A DNA stretch of 64,000 nucleotides from Klebsiella pneumoniae (GTDB taxonomy: Bacteria; Myxococcota_A; UBA796; SXON01): the NCBI GenBank assembly GCA_945862325.1, contig CAMAXZ010000014.1, positions 1 through 64,000 of the forward strand, written 5' to 3'. The position numbers and the translations under genes are program-made. Position 1 is the first letter of the stretch. The number at the start of each line of letters is the position of its first letter. This document shows, one piece after another, positions 49,188 through 58,097 of the stretch. Below the pieces are notes generated by a model. It was not told the DNA's origin. It made no database searches and was given only the letters and a program-made list of their open reading frames with translations.

Positions 49188-50990
49188 TCAGCGGCGCACG
49201 GGCTGCGCGCTCCGCGCGGGGATCGTGTCCCACACGGCGTGGGTGCCGACGACGCGGGGCGGGCCGAACCAGTCGGTCAACATGGCTTCGATGGCGGCGA
49301 CCCCCTGCGCGCCGCGATCGAGCTCGCGGTGAACGACGACCCACCGCGCATCGCCAGGAAAGTCACGGATGATCGCGTCGCGCGGGGTGCGCGCCATCGC
49401 GCGCGCGGCCTGGGCCCACGGCTCGTCGCGGTACAGACTGGGCAACGCGAGGAGCTGAAAGGCTCGGGTGCCGAGGAGCGCGCTCGTGCCGGCGCGGGCG
49501 TCGGGGCGGTACGGGATCGGCCGGCGGCTGAACGTCTGGTAGACGAGGTAGCGGCTCGTGGCCATGGTCGCGCCGACCTCGCCGGGAAGGTCGATCACGA
49601 GCCGCCGCGCGTCGTCCACGCGCGCGATCTCCTCGTGCGCGCGGGTGTCCAGCACCGGTGCCCGCGCCAGCGGCCAGGGCGCGGACACGAGGAGGTCGGC
49701 CGCGACGAGCGCCGTGACCGCGACGACCGCGCGCGGCGTGAGCCGGGACGCTCCGACCGCTGCGACCGCGGCGACGAGCGCGATGCCCGGGAAGCCGACG
49801 CGCTGGGCGTGCGTCGCGGCGGCGTCGGGCAGGACGACGTGGAGGAGCCGGAAGGGGAGCGCGACACGACGCGCGTCGCCGACGATGACCCACGCCCCGC
49901 CGACGTACAGGTAGGGCCCGAGGGAGAGCACCAGCGCGGGGATCGCCGCGGCGAGGGCGCGCGGCCGGCGCGCGTACGCCGCGAGCGCGATGGCGACGAT
50001 GCCGAGGTAGCTGGAGTGGAGGAACGCTTCGCCCTGGGCGGCGAGGTCCACCGACTGGAACCCGCCGGGCACGAAAAAGGCGAGGGGGTCGAGCGCGTTG
50101 TGACCGAGCAGGAGCTCGCGGTCCGACGTGGACGCCTCCCCGCGGTTCACGATGGCGTCGGGGGACACGATGCTGGCGCGAATCAACGCGAACACCGGGA
50201 CGACGATCACCGCGGCGATGGCGCCCGCGACGACCAGACCGACCATCCTTCGAACGATCGCGCGCCGCCACGCGCCGACGGTCTCGTCGTCGGCGGGGAT
50301 CAACGCCCACGCGGCGAGCACCGTCGCGGCGCCGAGCGCGTAGTACCAGGTGCCGAGGGCGGTGAAGCCGAGCCACACGCCGGCGACGGCCCAACGCCGG
50401 AGCGTGGCGCCGTCGGAGGGGGACGGCGCGAGCGCGTGACGGCCCGCGACGAGCGCGAACACGGCCCACGGCACGCCGACGGCCTCGCTCACGCCGTTGT
50501 GAATCTCGCTGAGGAGGTACGGCGAGGCGGACACGCCAATCGCGGCCACCCAGCTCGCGGCGGGGGTCGCCCCGAGCGCGACGGCGAGGCGGCGCGCCGC
50601 CACCGACGCGAGGGCGACCTGCACGAATATCGCAAGGTTGTATGCGCCGATAGTCCCGATCAGCGGCACGAGTCCGGCGCCGATCGTGGCGCCGATCGGG
50701 TCGATGTACCAGAGGACGCCCCCGTTCGGCGCCGCCAGGAGGTCCGTGCGCCAGGGGAGCGCCCCCGACGACAGGCTCTCGTAGAACCACCACGGGCCCC
50801 AGGCGTGGTTCCAGACGTCCACGTCCTCGTGCCCGATGAGGCGCGTGAGCGGCGTGAGCACGAGCGGGAAGGTCGCCACCGCGGCGATGGCGAGGTGGGG
50901 AAGGGCGCGCGCTCCGGTCGCGACCCGACCGCGCAGCCACCCGAGGCGCGTCGCCGCGCGAGCGTCGGGGACGGGCGGGGATCCGGACAC
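49188..50990 (-). CDS. Polytopic membrane protein, paralogue of the one at 20665
   Basis: From GTG 50990 the 600-residue protein has about ten membrane helices and a soluble C-terminal part. Its N-terminal half aligns with the protein at 20665-22311: VDVWNHAWGPWWFYE against TDLWDSLWSLWFFAE, GGVLWYIDP against GGTLWVADP, and EIHNGVSEAVG against HVHNGASEAVG. It is probably the same kind of enzyme, possibly a GT-C-like transferase, but the function is unknown. It is the third gene of a thyX-lipoprotein-membrane protein unit. Confidence 0.75.
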   Translation of the reverse strand: MSGSPPVPDARAATRLGWLRGRVATGARALPHLAIAAVATFPLVLTPLTRLIGHEDVDVWNHAWGPWWFYESLSSGALPWRTDLLAAPNGGVLWYIDPIGATIGAGLVPLIGTIGAYNLAIFVQVALASVAARRLAVALGATPAASWVAAIGVSASPYLLSEIHNGVSEAVGVPWAVFALVAGRHALAPSPSDGATLRRWAVAGVWLGFTALGTWYYALGAATVLAAWALIPADDETVGAWRRAIVRRMVGLVVAGAIAAVIVVPVFALIRASIVSPDAIVNRGEASTSDRELLLGHNALDPLAFFVPGGFQSVDLAAQGEAFLHSSYLGIVAIALAAYARRPRALAAAIPALVLSLGPYLYVGGAWVIVGDARRVALPFRLLHVVLPDAAATHAQRVGFPGIALVAAVAAVGASRLTPRAVVAVTALVAADLLVSAPWPLARAPVLDTRAHEEIARVDDARRLVIDLPGEVGATMATSRYLVYQTFSRRPIPYRPDARAGTSALLGTRAFQLLALPSLYRDEPWAQAARAMARTPRDAIIRDFPGDARWVVVHRELDRGAQGVAAIEAMLTDWFGPPRVVGTHAVWDTIPARSAQPVRR

Positions 50991-51001
50991 GCCCGCCGCC
51001 G

Positions 51002-51424
51002 CTATCGCGGCGTTGGCGCGTCCGGGGGCGTCGGTTCGCCGGGCGGCGGGGGCGGATCGCCAACCGTCGGCACGGTCACGATCTCCGGGGACGGCGCGCG
51101 CGCGACCGCGCGTTCGACGAGGAACAGGTCGCCGTCGCCCGACCGCCCTTCGAGCTCGACCGTGGCCCCGATCGGAAGCTCGGCCGCGAGCGCCGCCCGG
51201 TCGTCGAGGCGCAGCGTGGCGTGGGGCACGAGGTGGGCGATCCACCGGCGGCCTTCGTGCACGACGACGAAGCTGCGCGTGGGGCCGTGGGGGTCCTGGA
51301 CGGCCCCGACGAGGCGCTCGACGTCCTGCTCCGCCGCCTGCAACACGGGCGGTGGCGTGGGCGGCGGGTTCGCCTGGGCGAGGTCCGGGTCCGGCCCGCA
51401 CGCGAGGAGCAGCAGGAGGGTCAT
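51002..51424 (-). CDS. Small predicted lipoprotein
   Basis: The 140-residue product begins [17 protein letters not shown], a minimal lipoprotein signal with Cys at 9, then a Pro-rich linker. A core of about 80 residues ([24 protein letters not shown]) with an OB-like strand pattern follows, and it ends in a Pro-rich tail. No family was recognised. The ATG overlaps the thyX stop (ATGA), so it is translationally coupled to thyX. Confidence 0.7.
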   Translation of the reverse strand: MTLLLLLACGPDPDLAQANPPPTPPPVLQAAEQDVERLVGAVQDPHGPTRSFVVVHEGRRWIAHLVPHATLRLDDRAALAAELPIGATVELEGRSGDGDLFLVERAVARAPSPEIVTVPTVGDPPPPPGEPTPPDAPTPR

Positions 51425-52323
51425 GGCTCCGTCCCGAGGAGCGCCGCGAGCTCGTCCCACTCCCTGCGGCTCATGCCGCTGTCTTCGAAGCGCACCGGGT
51501 GCCCGGCGACCCGGGCGCGGACGACGTCGAGCATCTGGCGAGACAGCTGGGCGCCGCCGAGGCGGTAGTCCTCGAAGGCGGCGTAGGTGTGGGGCACCCA
51601 GTCGCGCACCAGGGAGGCGATGGCCTCGCCGTACACGCGAATCTCGTACTGCGCGTGGGGGTCGATGCGGAGCGAGAGGAAGTGCAGGAGGTTGTGCAGG
51701 TCGGTCTTCCAGTACCACTGGGTGTACCAGTTGACCGGGAGGTTCATGCGCGCGAGCTCGCGTGCGAGCTCGTGATCTTCGAGGAGCGACTCGTAGGTGG
51801 AGTAGGCCTGCGTCGCGTCGCGGCGGAGCAGATCGAGGACGCGCGCGGCGGCCTCCTCGTCGAGGACTTCGCCTCGCCCTTGCTTGTTGATCGCGGACTG
51901 GCGTGCGAGGTGCTCGGGCGCCGGCAGGTAGAACTCGCGGTCGAGCACCGAGTAGCGGGCGCTGATCTCGTTGACGCTCGCGGTGCGGTGGCGAATCCAC
52001 TGGCGCGCCACGAAGATCGGCAGCTTCACGTGCAGCTTCAGCACGCACATCTCGAACGGCGTCGTGTGGCGGTGCCGCATCAGGTAGCGGATCAGCCCGC
52101 GATCTTCGTTGACCTTGCGCGTGCCCTTTCCGTAGGACACGCGCGCCGCTTGAACCACGGCGGCGTCGTCGCCCATGTAGTCGACCACGCGCACGAACCC
52201 GTGGTCGAGGCAGGGGATCGGAGTGTACAGGCGGGCTTCGAGGGCGGGCACCGTGGGGCGGCGTGTGTCGGCGCGGGCACCGGACTGCTCAGTGAGCTCG
52301 ACGAGCTCGTCGGCGGAGGGCAT
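51421..52323 (-). CDS. thyX: FAD-dependent thymidylate synthase
   Basis: The 300-residue protein has the ThyX signature [15 protein letters not shown] near residue 111 (R-H-R-x2-S-x-N-E-x-S-x-R-Y), preceded by [24 protein letters not shown] and followed by [23 protein letters not shown]. It makes dTMP using FAD and methylenetetrahydrofolate, unlike ThyA. ATG 52323 gives the usual N-terminus, with TAGACC 5 nt upstream. It leads a unit with two envelope-type genes, an unusual context for thyX. Confidence 0.95.
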   Translation of the reverse strand: MPSADELVELTEQSGARADTRRPTVPALEARLYTPIPCLDHGFVRVVDYMGDDAAVVQAARVSYGKGTRKVNEDRGLIRYLMRHRHTTPFEMCVLKLHVKLPIFVARQWIRHRTASVNEISARYSVLDREFYLPAPEHLARQSAINKQGRGEVLDEEAAARVLDLLRRDATQAYSTYESLLEDHELARELARMNLPVNWYTQWYWKTDLHNLLHFLSLRIDPHAQYEIRVYGEAIASLVRDWVPHTYAAFEDYRLGGAQLSRQMLDVVRARVAGHPVRFEDSGMSRREWDELAALLGTEP

Positions 52324-52379
52324 GTGGCGGTCTAATCCGAAACGGGGGCGTGCTACCTTGCGGCGGCTTCGGAGGCCCC

Positions 52380-53552
52380 GTGTCCACGCCAACCCCCGAC
52401 GAGCTCGCGCAGAAGGCCCTCGCCGCCCTCCAGGCGGAAGATCCGCGGCAGGCCCGGTTGCTCCTCATGGACGCCGTGCGCGCGGCCCCGGAGCGCGCCG
52501 ACCTCGTGCACGCCCTCGGCACCGTCCACGTGCAGCTCGGCGAGCCGGAGCTCGGCAAGCCCTTGATGGAGCAGGCGATCGCCGTCGCCCGCGAGCAGGT
52601 GGCGGGGAACCCGGAGCGAGCTTCGTTCTTCGAGCCGATGATCGAGGGTTTTCTGCTCGGGCTGGCAGCAGCTGCGGAAGACCTCGACGAGCCCGCAGAC
52701 GCGCTGGCGGCCTACGATCAGGTGCTGGCCGCCAACCCGGGGCAGCCGCGCGCCCGCTCCGCCCGGGCGCACCTCCTGCTGGCGTGGGGCGAGCTCGACG
52801 CCGGCGCCCGCGAGCTCGACGCCTACCTCGACGACGCCCGGGACGAGCAGCCGTTCCTCGACGGCGCCATGGCGTACCTCTCGTCGTTGCGGTCGTTGCA
52901 GGCGGCCGACATCCATCCTCGCGAATTCCTGGTCGGGCACCGGGAGAGCTACGTGGAGATGTTCGACCACTACGCGGCGGAGCAGGCGGCGCGAGGCTGG
53001 ATCGCGGAGGCCGCGCGCATGCGTCGCGACGACCGCGGGCGGATCGTGCCGTCGATCCCTGAGGGGGCGCGTCCGTACGCGGCGCTGCGGGTCGATCTCG
53101 TCAATCCGCAGACCTCGGAGGTCGGGCAGGTCGGCGATCAGCCGATGGTGGTCGCGCTCGCCGGCTACGAGCCGCTCGCGCGCGCGCCGGCGCTCCTCCG
53201 CTGGCGTGATCTGCCGTTCGATCTTCGGGTCTCCACGCAGGCCCCGTGGGATCAGCTCCCGATCCAGGTGGCCTTCGACACGGTCGGCGCGCTCGACGAC
53301 CTCGACGCCGTGGTCGGCGACTGGTACCTCCGCGGCTGGGACGGCGCGTTCGGCGACGCCGACGGGCGCCGTTTCCACTACATCTCGGACCCGGAGCCTC
53401 GCCGCGACGGTCGGGCGGTCACCTACCACTGCGACCTCGGTCGGGCGCGGGTCGAGGCCATCGACGAGCTCGTCCGGCGCCTCGGGGTGCTGCACGCGAG
53501 CCGCCCGATCGCCCGGGTGATCCTCGGTCGTGGCTACCTGCCGCGCGCGTAG
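52380..53552 (+). CDS. TPR-like repeat protein of unknown function
   Basis: The 390-residue product has an N-terminal helical-repeat half (residues ~5-165) with TPR-like spacing ([26 protein letters not shown], then [28 protein letters not shown]). The C-terminal half is mixed alpha/beta, with several Trp and Tyr-rich strands ([17 protein letters not shown]) and no recognised family. GTG 52380 is chosen because GGAGG lies 4 nt upstream, and TACCTT at 52354 is a possible -10. Its end overlaps the convergent gene by 19 bp. Confidence 0.72.
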   Translation: MSTPTPDELAQKALAALQAEDPRQARLLLMDAVRAAPERADLVHALGTVHVQLGEPELGKPLMEQAIAVAREQVAGNPERASFFEPMIEGFLLGLAAAAEDLDEPADALAAYDQVLAANPGQPRARSARAHLLLAWGELDAGARELDAYLDDARDEQPFLDGAMAYLSSLRSLQAADIHPREFLVGHRESYVEMFDHYAAEQAARGWIAEAARMRRDDRGRIVPSIPEGARPYAALRVDLVNPQTSEVGQVGDQPMVVALAGYEPLARAPALLRWRDLPFDLRVSTQAPWDQLPIQVAFDTVGALDDLDAVVGDWYLRGWDGAFGDADGRRFHYISDPEPRRDGRAVTYHCDLGRARVEAIDELVRRLGVLHASRPIARVILGRGYLPRA

Positions 53553-54253
53553 TCCGCGAAGCGGCGCATCACCGCCTGCACCTCGAGCGTGTCGGGGGAC
53601 TCCGCCATCACCCGGTCGATCGCCGCCGCCGCGTCCGGGCTGTCGGCGTAGTGGCTGCGGTAGTAGTTCCAGCGCTCGGTCGTCGTGCGCTTGTTGAGCT
53701 CGGGGTGGAACTGGGTGGCCCAGAACGGCGCGCCGTCGACCTTGAAGGCCTGATTCCGGATGGCGCGGCCGGTCGCGAGGAGCGTGACCCCCGAGGGGAG
53801 GCGATCGACGTGGTCGTGGTGGCCGAGCTGCGCGTCGAACGTCGGCGGCAGGTGCCTGAACAGGGGGTCCGCCGCCCCTTCCGGCGTGAGGTCGATCGGG
53901 AAGGCCCCGAGCTCTTGTCGCGCGTCGTCGCGGTTGACCTCGCCGCCGAGCGCCAAGGCGAGCCCCTGGAACCCGAAGCAGCTCGCCCACGCGGGCACCT
54001 CGGCGTCCACGACGCGGACGAGGAAGTCCAGCATCGCGCGCACCCAGTCGTGGGTGTCGAGGACCGAGTAGGCGCCGGATCCGCCGAAAAAGAACGCGCG
54101 GGTCGTGTCGAGGAGGCGGTCGTCGAGCGGGGTCACGGCGGCGTGCACCATCACCAGCTCGCCGAGCCCGGTCGTCTCACGAAAACAACGCAGCTCCTGA
54201 GCGGCCATCGGGTCGTTCGGATCACGCAGGCTGACGAGCACATCGCGGTTCAT
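53534..54253 (-). CDS. Class I glutamine amidotransferase-like protein
   Basis: The 239-residue protein has the Cys nucleophile in ASCFGFQGLALALGG near residue 92, an oxyanion-type GGSGAYSV near 57 and the catalytic His-x-Glu in TQFHPE near 182. It resembles the stand-alone GMP-synthase-like amidotransferases (COG0518). The usual nucleophile motif is G-x-C-x-G-x-Q; here the residue before Cys is Ser. The amide acceptor is unknown, and no synthetase partner is adjacent. Confidence 0.85.
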   Translation of the reverse strand: MNRDVLVSLRDPNDPMAAQELRCFRETTGLGELVMVHAAVTPLDDRLLDTTRAFFFGGSGAYSVLDTHDWVRAMLDFLVRVVDAEVPAWASCFGFQGLALALGGEVNRDDARQELGAFPIDLTPEGAADPLFRHLPPTFDAQLGHHDHVDRLPSGVTLLATGRAIRNQAFKVDGAPFWATQFHPELNKRTTTERWNYYRSHYADSPDAAAAIDRVMAESPDTLEVQAVMRRFADYARGR

Positions 54254-54380
54254 GGGCGCTCCCGCACGGCGGCTAGCACCCTCGGGGCGGGGCGTCACCC
54301 CGCCGTTTCGTCCACAATCCGAAGCGCCGGTGTAAGCGGCGCCCGACGGCGCCGTTCTTCCCGCGAACCACGGAGCCCAC

Positions 54381-56537
54381 GTGCTTGCTCTCCTCGCCCT
54401 CTTCTCCTGCCAGCAGTCCACCCACGCGTCCGACGAGGTCGTCGCGCCCGAGTCGGACGCGGTCGCCTACGCCGGCCGCGAGGTGCCCGAGGTCGCCGCG
54501 CCGCGGCCCGTGGTGACGATCCCGGCGGGCCAGGCGACGGTGCGCGAGTGTTGGGCGCGGGAGGAGAGGGTGTCCCAGCGCGCCCGACCGAACCCCGCCG
54601 CGGGTCACGGGGGCGGCGGACGTTTCGCGAGCGCGCCCACCTCGACCGCCGCGCCAGCGGGCGTGACCGGGAACGCGTCGACGAAGGCGGCTCCGAAGGC
54701 GTCGGCGCCCATCGCCCCGATGGACGAAGCCTCCGCCGTTTCGGGCGTCGGGGCCTACGCCCCGCCGCCACCGCCGTCCGCCCCGTCCGCCGCGCCGGTG
54801 GCCGAAGGGTTCGCGCCGCAGGAGGACGCGGTCGCGGACCGGTCCGACAACGACGCGAGGGGGGAGGCGCCCGCCCGTGAAGCAAAGCAGGATGCGGCCA
54901 AGGCGGTCACGGTCGATGGCAAGCGCGAGCGGAGCGTCTCGGATCTCGAGGCCGCCCCCCCCTCCCGTCGCCTCGAGCCGTCGCTGGACTGGGGCGCGAC
55001 GGTCTACCTCTCCAACGACGACTCGATGTCCCTCGCCAGCGCCCAGCGGCTGCTCTGGGCCATCCAGAACAAGGGCGCCGTCAAGACCTCCGAGGTGCGT
55101 CCTCACGAGTTCCTGAACTACTTCTCGTTCGACACCGAGCGGCCTCAGGGCTCCGCCACCTTCGGCGTCGGTGGCTCCGCCGAGCAGACCTCGCCGGACA
55201 CCCTCACGATGGCCTTCGCCGTGAAGGGCGCCACGCCGGTGCGCGAGCCGATGGACCTGACGTTGGTCCTCGATCGTTCGGGGTCCATGGCCGCCGAAGG
55301 GCGCATGGACTACCTCAAGCGGGGCCTGCTGCAGATGGTCGACCAGCTCGAGCGCGGCGACCGCGTCGACCTGGTGCTGTTCGACGACGACCTCTGCGTG
55401 CCCCTCGAGGACTTCGTGGTCGGGCGCGACCCGGCGGACCTGCTGACGACGGCCATCGGCGACCTCCGGCCGCGCGGGGCCACCGACCTGGACCTCGGGC
55501 TGCGCGAGGGCTACCGCATCGCGACCTCCCGCCCCGTCGACAGCTCCCGCAACCAGCGGATGATGCTGGTCTCCGACGCCCTGCTGAACACCGGCGACGT
55601 CAACCCGGCCACCGTGTCCGAGATCGGCAAGCAGCTCGACGCGCGCGACATCCGCTTGACCGCGATCGGCGTCGGTCGCGACTTCAACGACAAGGTCCTC
55701 AACATGTTGAGCGAGAAGGGCAAGGGCGCCTACGTGTACCTGGGCAGCGAGGCCGTGGTCGATCGCGTGTTCGGCGTCGGGTTCCCCTCGCTCGTACAGA
55801 CCATCGCGCACGATGTTCGGTTCTCCGTCGATCTTCCGCCCTCTCTCGCGATGACGAAGTTCTACGGCGAGGAGTCCAGCACCGTGAAGGAGGACGTGCA
55901 GCCCATCCACTACTACGCGGGCACCTCTCAGCTCTTCCTTCAGGACGTCCGGATCCGCGACAACCGACCCGCGCGACAGGATCGCGTGACCTTCCACATC
56001 GAGTGGTCCGACGCCGACACCGGCGCCGCGCGCACGCAGGATCTCCAGTTCACCGTCGGCCAGCTGCTCGACGCCGACCCGCGGAACGTCCGCAAGGCGC
56101 GCGCGCTCATGGCGTGGACCGACATGATCCTCGCCCGCTCGCTCGGCGGCTCGCCGTGCGACGCGCCGTTCTCGGTCTGGCGCGAGCGGGTGTCGCTTCT
56201 CGGGGAGGACGCGGAGATCGGCTGGTTGGACGGTCTCACCAGCCCCCTGTGCGGCACGGGTCCGGTGCCGGTCGAGCCGCGGCCCGCGGGCGTCGCGTTC
56301 AAGGTGAAGCTCGACGCCGACCTGCCCATCGCCGAGGTCGCGTTGCAGTGCGGCGGCGACACCCAGCGCGCCCGCCTGAGCGGCTCCGACAACGTCGCGC
56401 GGTTCAACACCACGCGCCCGGGCGCGTGCACGCTGACCCTCGCGGGCGCCGTGCCGATGGTCGCCCGTGTCGAGGTGCCGTCGGTCGGCGGCGAGGCCCA
56501 GTGTGTCGTGCGCGGCGGGCGGGTCAGCTGCTCCTGA
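54381..56537 (+). CDS. VWA-domain lipoprotein (YfbK-like)
   Basis: The 718-residue product starts at GTG 54381 behind CGGAG and has the lipobox LLALFSC (Cys at 10). A disordered Ala/Pro region (residues ~60-200) leads to a segment with LSNDDSMSLASAQRLLWAI near 215. A von Willebrand A domain follows, with the MIDAS metal site DRSGS near 297, Thr in GATDLDLGL and Asp in LVSDALLNTG, and then a C-terminal beta domain with two Cys pairs. The order matches the YfbK-type surface VWA lipoproteins; the partner is unknown. Confidence 0.85.
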   Translation: MLALLALFSCQQSTHASDEVVAPESDAVAYAGREVPEVAAPRPVVTIPAGQATVRECWAREERVSQRARPNPAAGHGGGGRFASAPTSTAAPAGVTGNASTKAAPKASAPIAPMDEASAVSGVGAYAPPPPPSAPSAAPVAEGFAPQEDAVADRSDNDARGEAPAREAKQDAAKAVTVDGKRERSVSDLEAAPPSRRLEPSLDWGATVYLSNDDSMSLASAQRLLWAIQNKGAVKTSEVRPHEFLNYFSFDTERPQGSATFGVGGSAEQTSPDTLTMAFAVKGATPVREPMDLTLVLDRSGSMAAEGRMDYLKRGLLQMVDQLERGDRVDLVLFDDDLCVPLEDFVVGRDPADLLTTAIGDLRPRGATDLDLGLREGYRIATSRPVDSSRNQRMMLVSDALLNTGDVNPATVSEIGKQLDARDIRLTAIGVGRDFNDKVLNMLSEKGKGAYVYLGSEAVVDRVFGVGFPSLVQTIAHDVRFSVDLPPSLAMTKFYGEESSTVKEDVQPIHYYAGTSQLFLQDVRIRDNRPARQDRVTFHIEWSDADTGAARTQDLQFTVGQLLDADPRNVRKARALMAWTDMILARSLGGSPCDAPFSVWRERVSLLGEDAEIGWLDGLTSPLCGTGPVPVEPRPAGVAFKVKLDADLPIAEVALQCGGDTQRARLSGSDNVARFNTTRPGACTLTLAGAVPMVARVEVPSVGGEAQCVVRGGRVSCS

Positions 56538-56543
56538 GGGCCG

Positions 56544-58049
56544 TCACGGCCTGTAGGTGAACCGCCGGTTCGGGGCGAACGGTCCCTCGATGCTCACCTC
56601 CTCGCCGTCGGGGAGCGTGAGCACGAGGCGTTCGACGGTGTCCACGTCGCCCAGGCCCACGTGCGCCACCGCCGGGCCCGCCGACGCATACGAACGCTCG
56701 GTGGTGACGAGCGCGGCGCGCGTGATCCCCCCGGCGGTCACGCGCGCGACCGCGTTCAACGGCGCCTCCACCGCGATCCACGCCCCGTCGACGCAGCCGG
56801 GGCGCCGCACCACCCACGGCGATCGAAACGCGTCGCCCAGCACGAGCTCCAGCGACCCGTCGCCGTCGAGGTCCACGGGCACCACCGCGCGCGCGGCGCC
56901 CTCGATCGGGAGCCCGTCCACCGCGGTGTACCCGCCGTCGGCCCCGCGGGAGTAGCGGACCACCGGGTGGGTGGGCGTGCTCTCCGCCGTGTAGAAGTCG
57001 GACAGCGGCGCCACGAGATCGAGCCCGCCGTCGTTGTCGAGGTCGGCCGCGCCGACGCCGAACGCCATCACCGTGCCCGACCACGGGTCGAGCCCCCGGG
57101 CAAAGCCGGCGTCGCTCCACGCGGCGTCCGCCTGTTCGAGCAGGACCACCCGGCGGGTCTCCCCGAGCACGACGTCGAGGTCGCCGTCGGCGTCTGCGTC
57201 CGCGGCGGTCGCCCCCATGCAGTCGACCCCGACCTCGAGGCCGGTGTCGGCCCCGCGTGTGAACCCGCCGCGCCCGTCGCCGAAGATCACCGCGTTGCGC
57301 TGCGTGTCGGTCGGCGAGTCGTTGCAGAGCAGGACGTCGACGTGTCCGTCGCCGTCCACGTCGAGGGCCGTGGCGTCGAACGCGGGGCCCCATGTACCCG
57401 CGGGGACCTCGTCGATCGGCGTGAGGCGGAGCCTCCTCGCGCCGTCGTTGACCAGGAGGTCGCCGACGAGGACGCCGTCGGCGTCGGTCGGCGCGGTGTA
57501 CACCGCGACCCCGTCCAGATCGCCGTCTTCGTCGAAGTCGGCCAGCGCCACGTCGCGCATGCGTGCCATACGGCGTTCGAAGGGCACGGCCTCGACGCGC
57601 GGCGACTCGCCGCCGGCGTCCCAGACGACACACGGGGCCTTGCCGGCGACCACGAGGTCCGTCCGTCCGTCGCCGTCGAGGTCGCCGGCAGAGAACCCGG
57701 ACACCGTCGCGCCGATCCCCTGAAGCTCGACGCCGCCGGTCGCGAGGTCGAACGCCTCGGCCGGCGCCTCGGGGGGCGCCCAGTACACCCGCCATCCATC
57801 GGACCGCGGGACCACGGCCACCGCGCCCGGCTCGATCACCGCGTGTTCCTCGACCTCCGGCGGCCCCCACGACCGAGGATTCGCGGCGGCGTCGCGCCAG
57901 GCCGGGGCCACGGGGGCCGCGCACGCCACCGGCTCCGTCGCGACCCAGCCCTCCGGGAACTCCGTGACGAGGGTGGGCCCGGAGGGCGGCGCGTCGTGAC
58001 ACCCGGCGAGGGCGCTCAGGAGCGAGAGGCGAAGGGCGCGGGCGGGCAC
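56544..58049 (-). CDS. FG-GAP/VCBS repeat lipoprotein with ASPIC/UnbV-like C-terminus
   Basis: The 501-residue product has the lipobox SLLSALAGC and about six Ca-binding repeats with the DxDxDG core (DLDGDGRTDLVVAG, DFDEDGDLDGVAVY, DVDGDGHVDVLL, DADADGDLDVVLG, DLDNDGGLDLVAP, DLDGDGSLELVLG), forming a beta-propeller. The last ~80 residues resemble the ASPIC/UnbV domain. GTG 58049 is preferred because TACGCC lies 6 nt upstream and the signal is then compact; an earlier GTG at 58079 is also possible. It is probably surface-exposed. Confidence 0.82.
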   Translation of the reverse strand: MPARALRLSLLSALAGCHDAPPSGPTLVTEFPEGWVATEPVACAAPVAPAWRDAAANPRSWGPPEVEEHAVIEPGAVAVVPRSDGWRVYWAPPEAPAEAFDLATGGVELQGIGATVSGFSAGDLDGDGRTDLVVAGKAPCVVWDAGGESPRVEAVPFERRMARMRDVALADFDEDGDLDGVAVYTAPTDADGVLVGDLLVNDGARRLRLTPIDEVPAGTWGPAFDATALDVDGDGHVDVLLCNDSPTDTQRNAVIFGDGRGGFTRGADTGLEVGVDCMGATAADADADGDLDVVLGETRRVVLLEQADAAWSDAGFARGLDPWSGTVMAFGVGAADLDNDGGLDLVAPLSDFYTAESTPTHPVVRYSRGADGGYTAVDGLPIEGAARAVVPVDLDGDGSLELVLGDAFRSPWVVRRPGCVDGAWIAVEAPLNAVARVTAGGITRAALVTTERSYASAGPAVAHVGLGDVDTVERLVLTLPDGEEVSIEGPFAPNRRFTYRP

Positions 58050-58097
58050 GCGCCCGGCGTAGCGCGGCGCCGGACTCACTCCAAGGTGGCGTTGCCC

